Assembly: GCA_004151065.3 (NCBI GenBank)
Contig: NWUY0300054685.1
Location: forward strand, 1-11,673
From: Larix sibirica
Taxonomy: Eukaryota > Streptophyta > Pinopsida > Pinales > Pinaceae
Direction: 5' to 3'
DNA: 11,673 bases
Program-made: the position numbers and the translations under genes
Notes under the pieces: generated by a model
The model's input: the letters and a program-made list of their open reading frames with translations, nothing else
What the model was told of the DNA's origin: nothing
Databases searched by the model: none
Part shown: one piece after another, positions 8,423 through 11,673 of the stretch
Layout of the letters: the number at the start of each line of letters is the position of its first letter
Numbering within the stretch: position 1 is the first letter of the stretch

Positions 8423-9000
8423 AATTGATAGTAGACAGAATAGATCCTGAAAGTTGCACCTACTCCACCAATTTTAGTAAGTATTCACCCATAAGCTCAA
8501 ACAAGCCCAGGAAGAAATTTGAAGGCCAAGCATCTGGTCCCGGGCTCTTGTATCTACAAAAATTCTTCAGGGCACATGAAAATTCATCGAGCATAACCCC
8601 CTTGAAAAGTACATCACTCTCCTCCATACTAGACATTATGGGGAATTTCTCAATAAATTGTAACATTCCATCATATCTTGATGTGCCTGCTCAGAATACA
8701 ACAAATGAAAATGATTGATGAACTCCTCTGCCAGGTCATTGGATCCCCTAACAGTATTACCCATCGAGTCTTGAATATCCTAAATGGTTTTGTGATTCCT
8801 GCAATAAGAATCCATCCTTTGAAAAAAATTGTGTTCATATCACCACCTTCTACCCAAACCCCACTCTTCAATCTCCACTCCTCCACCTTTTCCTCCAAAT
8901 TTTTTTGTTTCTCATTCTCCAACTAGATAATCTCGGCCTTCCTATCCTCCATAGAAAAAATAACCGGGTCCGAGTGGTACAAGCCCTCCAACAACTGCTC
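8423..9000 (-). pseudogene. LINE ORF2 linker and first RT block (inside the insertion)
   Basis: One frame from about 9000 reads HSDPVIFSMEDRKAE, a TAG near 8929, then EKVEEWRLKSGVWVEGGDMN, the linker motif before RT (W...GD.NT.FF). A frameshift follows near 8830. The 8666-8460 part has EKFPIMSSMEESDVLF and KSPGPDAWPSNFF, the first RT block. A TAG at 8460-8462 interrupts it, then VQLSGSILSTIN, after which LINE similarity stops. Positions 8423-8665 match 6032-6274 of copy C at 236 of 243 bases, including the same TAG. Confidence 0.8.
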
Positions 9001-9046
9001 AACCTCCATCAACCTTCCATCATGAGATTTCCCTACCCAAATTCCA

Positions 9047-9913
9047 CTACTGGACCTTCCCCTTTAAAGTCTCGAGGTTATCAGTCAACTGAAACGAAGG
9101 TCTTCCCGCTCCCTCCCGGAAGCGTACCCATGATTCCTCAACTAGGGTATGTAAGCTAAGTATCTTCGACCAGCCTCGATTATACTCAAAAGGAGCACCT
9201 GGCTTATCCACTAGGGAGCCAATTTCAAGGTAAATTGGGAAATGATATGAAAATAAACAAGGCCCCACCCAAGTTCTAAAGAGGTGCATCTCTTCAAATA
9301 AATTGACATGCACAAAGAATCTATCCAAACTCTTAGAAATACCTTGAGCACCAGTAAGCTTGTTGTTCCAGGTTGGCTTGTTCTCCACTTGCTTGACTTC
9401 AATCTAGTCGTTCATCTTGAATAGGTCCCTTAACTCGGATGCACATGGATCTTCTCAAGCCAAGTCGCACCAGACCTCATCCAAGCTCAGAGTCAGATTC
9501 AAATCTCCATGTGCAATCAGATTATCAGCCTTGTAGCACATATGCCCCAGAAGATAGGACCAAAATTTCCCCCTATCATCGTAGGGCCCATAGATATCTA
9601 GGAAGAGGAATCACTTCTCCAATTCAATACTGAATGCTTCCACTCCCAAAACTGAGCGCCCTGTAAAAGAGTTTACCACAAGCATATTCTTATAAAATCT
9701 CGTAATCAACCCTCTAGACCTCCCACACGCATCAACAACAAAAAAACACATTGTAGGAAACATCTTCTCCAGACGTGGAACTAACTCTATACCCACCAAC
9801 ATCGTTTCTTGCAGTAGTAAGATATCAAGTTTCTCCACCACCATTAAATGTTTGAGGGCTAGCAATTTGTCCATCCCTCCTAGTCCTATAACATTGATGG
9901 AGGAAATATTCAT
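9047..9913 (-). pseudogene. LINE ORF2 endonuclease domain (inside the insertion)
   Basis: A single reading frame covers the whole EN domain. It starts MNISSINVIGLGG (catalytic Asn kept, Trp to Ile), then DILLLQET (catalytic Glu, residue 36) and ACGRSRGLITRF. It continues IYGPYDDRGKFWSYL, AHGDLNLTLSLDEVW (catalytic Asp of GDxN), NKLTGAQGISKSLDRFFV and CLFSYHFPIYLEI, where the final SDH is SYH. In-frame stops are at 9611-9613 (TGA), 9455-9457 (TGA) and 9404-9406 (TAG), with a last one at 9047. The 9404-9406 stop, and probably the others, are at positions where Trp is plausible. The ATG at 9913 is preceded directly by TGA, the likely end of ORF1. One catalytic Asp is lost, so the domain is dead even apart from the stops. 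Confidence 0.87.
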
Positions 9914-9958
9914 TCAGACCCCCCCCTCCTAGGGTTTTCCTNNTTTCTTACGAGGTGG
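9914..9958 (-). other. ORF1/ORF2 junction of the inserted LINE, with ambiguous bases
   Basis: Between the right inverted repeat and the EN start lies a short G-rich stretch on the minus strand with eight G in a row, ending TGA ATG. ORF1 appears to stop at the base before ORF2 starts. One frame has basic residues (RKK, GKP), as at ORF1 C-termini. Two N bases at 9942-9943 prevent a firm reading. Confidence 0.45.
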
Positions 9959-10005
9959 CTCATTTTCTTATAAGGCCCATTTTAGACCCCAAATTTCCTC
10001 TAATG
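9959..10005 (-). repeat. Inverted repeat, right copy (outer end of the insertion)
   Basis: Read on the minus strand this is CATTAGAGGAAATTTGGGGT and onward. It pairs with 8364-8410. It begins directly after the F-R codons of the host LINE RT (minus-strand TTTCAGA). Confidence 0.7.
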
Positions 10006-10461
10006 TCTGAAATATGAGAAGGTTGCAGGCTTATGCTTTTTAGGTATCAAATCCAAAAAGGTCGCTTTAATAGAACCTGGAATAGTCCTTGAAAGTCTCA
10101 CCTCCACCACTTTTAATAAGTCTTCACCTAGTAGGTCAAAGAATTCTAGGAAGAATTTGGGAGGCCAACCATTAGGTGCAGGTCTCTTATCTATACAGAA
10201 GGACTTTAAGGCATTGGACAATTCCTCGAGAGTAACCTCCTTGAAAAGTAAGTCACTCTCCTGCGGGCTCAACATTCTGGGAAATTTCTCTATGACCTGC
10301 ATCATTCCCATCATGTCCTGATGAGCTTGTTCAGAATAAAAAGAATGAAAGTGAGTGACAGCTTCCTCTTCCATGTCATTAAACCCCCTGACAATGGTGT
10401 TGTAATTCCTATGATGAGCAACCATCTCTTTGTTGACATAGATATGTAGGCAAGGGTTCAC
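10006..10461 (-). pseudogene. LINE ORF2 linker and first RT block (host LINE, 5' part)
   Basis: An open frame of about 150 codons reads KEMVAHHRNYNTIVRGFNDM, then HFHSFYSEQAHQDMM, the same linker as in the inserted copy but with about 11 residues deleted. It goes on with ESDLLFKEVTLEELSNALKS, KRPAPNGWPPKFF (block 1; PGPDGW altered to PAPNGW) and LDLIPKKHKPATFSYFR (block 2 start). It ends where the insertion begins, and the expected next residues P-I-S-L occur at 8363. It lacks the TAG shared by copy C and the inserted copy. Upstream, coding similarity fades between 10445 and 10480, where the LTR-like DNA starts; the EN domain is missing. The gypsy element probably interrupted or replaced it. 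Confidence 0.82.
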
Positions 10462-10773
10462 TTCGCATTGGTGTCAACAAATATTGATGCAATATCCCAT
10501 AGACATCGGCCCAGAAAGGGTTTAGCCTTTCCAGCGACACTCGCAGAGCAAGTGAAGTATCACCTGAGATATCTAAGGGGGGTTATAGGAACCGTGTTTC
10601 CGCAGATACGAGAGAACATGCATCTTTCAGACTCAATTGAACAGTAATTCGAAAATCGACATGAAAATTATTTGCATCAAAACATAATCACTGGATCTAC
10701 GACATAACAGATTATCGCAGCATAACTAACTGATCTGAGATATATAACAGTACTGCGACATTACATATTCATG

Positions 10774-10887
10774 CATACACCATAGTTAACCAAGCTGCGA
10801 CATACATTTAGTGATATTGCGATAACCCATCATACACCATATTCAACCATGCTGCAAAACCATACATTCATTTATACTAAGACAACA
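10774..10887 (+). repeat. Degenerate 57-bp tandem repeat in the LTR
   Basis: Units start CATACACCATA at 10774 and 10831; about 23 of the first 28 positions agree. A weaker, partial copy may precede them (about 10717-10773), sharing GCATAACTAA and CTGCGACATTACAT-like words. Confidence 0.55.
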
Positions 10888-11165
10888 TATAATCAATCAC
10901 ACTGCCACAGGAAAATAGACATAGACATAACCAACAATTTCTTTCTCATTACTCATCAGTCTTTCTTACATCACAAAATCAATGAATACATCCACAAAAC
11001 TGATACAAAACAGATTTGCGGATCATCATTGAGAAATAGGCAAAGAAAACAGATGCTTATCCACTAGATAAATCAAAGGATCGAATGAATAGATCAGAGA
11101 TAGATAGATCGATCAAGATTGAAAGACTGACTGAATAGATTCCCTTAGGCTTACAATCATACTCC

Positions 11166-11173
11166 TATTTATA
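11166..11173 (-). promoter_or_regulatory. TATA box of the LTR promoter
   Basis: The minus strand reads CTATAAATAG, a good plant TATA box; transcription would be expected to start about 25-35 bp downstream, near 11135-11140. A TGAGTCA box at 11212-11218, about 40 bp upstream, fits a bZIP-type site, and repeated AATTAGTT words and ATTGG follow further upstream. Function is inferred from motif and position only. Confidence 0.55.
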
Positions 11174-11319
11174 GGCTCACTTGGCCGTTACATATGGTCC
11201 ACTTTGCAGAGTGACTCATCAACTAATTAACTAATTGACCAATTACTTTGTGCTATCCACTTATATTCCGCTTTATCCGCTCCGCAACTGGTCCTTTACC
11301 TTTGTCGCTGACCCTTTAG

Positions 11320-11673
11320 TCACCGAATGTACCAAAACTTAGGCGCCTTTACGTGGCGATCATGCCACGGCTTCTGTCGATATTTTTCTACCTGTTGATG
11401 AAATATTGCAATGAAGTGATCCTCTTCGAGCTGTAACAGCTGCACCAATCTTTCTTCAATGGCTCCGTCGTCACTCATTCCTGTCGTTGCTGTGATGCGC
11501 AGACTTGGGACAATGTATTGCATCGACATCAATGCTTCTTGTCCGTATACAAACTTGAAAGGATTCTGGCCTGTAAACCTTAGTTTACATGTCGTTCTAT
11601 AGGCCCATAATACCGCTGGAATATTCAAATCCCAGTTGTCACAGTTTGTGTTACACACCTTTGTGAGCGCATG
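11320..11673 (-). pseudogene. Ty3/gypsy integrase, C-terminal fragment (cut by window edge)
   Basis: Integrase inserts the retrotransposon DNA. The frame enters at 11673 and reads WDLNIPAVLWAYRTTCKLRF, then TGQNPFKFVYGQEALM, the strongly conserved block behind the DDE core of plant gypsy integrases. Next come IVPSLRI and a helix-rich part (ERLVQLLQLEEDHF), followed by HQQVEKYRQKPWHDRHVK. It should go on into the GPY-type C-terminal module (FxxGDLVL), but it leaves the family pattern at KFWYIR and stops at 11320-11322. The catalytic D, D and E lie upstream, beyond the window. The early end and direct contact with LTR-like DNA point to an internal deletion. Confidence 0.88.

Larger units (their letters stand above)
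8364..10005 (-). mobile_element. 1642-bp insertion bounded by inverted repeats, carrying a LINE 5' fragment
   Basis: The two ends are inverted copies of each other: 10005-9959 on the minus strand and 8364-8410 on the plus strand both start CATTA(G/A)AGGAAATTTG. The flanks are the two halves of one LINE RT reading (F-R on one side, P-I-S-L on the other). The inside holds an ORF1/ORF2 junction, EN, linker and first RT block of another LINE, in the same orientation as the host. The LINE fragment ends at STIN without a poly(A) tail, so ordinary LINE insertion does not explain it. A TIR transposon or foldback element with a captured gene fragment, or a complex rearrangement, would. I find no convincing target-site duplication and no transposase. 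Confidence 0.6.
10475..11318 (-). repeat. LTR-like region of a Ty3/gypsy element
   Basis: This stretch of about 840 bp lies directly downstream of the integrase relic on the same strand, where the 3' LTR is expected. It has a TATA box (11166-11173), an upstream TGAGTCA box and degenerate 57-bp tandem repeats, and no long reading frame. Exact ends are uncertain: a TGACTAAAGG start near 11318 and an end near TGTTGACACCA at about 10470-10485 are candidates. The second LTR, needed to prove the borders, is outside the window. The integrase ends early, so part of the element between it and the LTR is probably deleted. Confidence 0.6.

Noticed and set aside
1473-9633. Short open frames on the plus strand (for example at 1473, 3998, 5471, 6034, 7841, 8425, 8905)
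   Set aside because: Each lies opposite a LINE coding region with clear family motifs on the minus strand and shows no motif of its own. The similar frames at 6034 and 8425 are similar only because they mirror the 97% identical LINE block.
10774-10887. CRISPR-like or satellite array
   Set aside because: Only two or three degenerate units without regular spacers, inside an LTR of a plant-type element.
10849-11067. 72-codon frame on the plus strand within the LTR-like region
   Set aside because: Low-complexity residues, no known motif, and it lies in a region explained as LTR.
1-11673. A new multi-gene biological system
   Set aside because: All recognisable coding sequence belongs to known retrotransposon families and is broken. 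The only candidate novelty is the inverted-repeat insertion, which is reported as such.

Overview
The window looks like intergenic DNA from a large, repeat-rich plant genome. A gymnosperm is possible but unproven; the hint is the style of the integrase and LTR at the right edge. Everything I can support as coding is a decayed retrotransposon, and every coding relic lies on the minus strand. I see no intact host gene, RNA gene or CRISPR array.

Reading in the minus direction, from right to left: (1) 11673-11320 is the C-terminal part of a Ty3/gypsy integrase, cut by the window edge. About 850 bp of LTR-like DNA follows, with a TATA box. (2) 10461-10006 is the start of a LINE reverse transcriptase (RT) reading, which stops abruptly at the codons for F-R of the FRPISL motif. 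(3) 10005-8364 is a 1642-bp block whose two ends are inverted copies of each other (about 34 of the outer 39 positions). It carries the ORF1/ORF2 junction, endonuclease, linker and first RT block of another LINE copy. (4) 8363-6604 resumes at P-I-S-L, the residues expected after segment 2, and continues through RT, a deletion scar, a zinc-finger region and RNase H. Segments 2 and 4 are best read as one host LINE split by block 3. (5) 6434-6276 is AT-rich DNA with short direct repeats. (6) 6274-about 3200 is a 5'-truncated LINE (copy C) with RT, tether, zinc finger, RNase H and a 3' tail. (7) 2713-1 is the 5' part of a further LINE (copy D): ORF1 with a DUF4283-like region and a CCHC knuckle, then the start of the ORF2 endonuclease, which runs off the left edge.

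All copies belong to the plant L1-type LINE design (ORF1 nucleic-acid-binding protein; ORF2 with EN, RT and RNase H). All carry stops and frameshifts, and several catalytic residues are lost, so none should be autonomous. The part most worth following up is the inverted-repeat-bounded insertion at 8364-10005 and its relation to copy C: the two share a 97% identical 243-bp block and the same premature stop.
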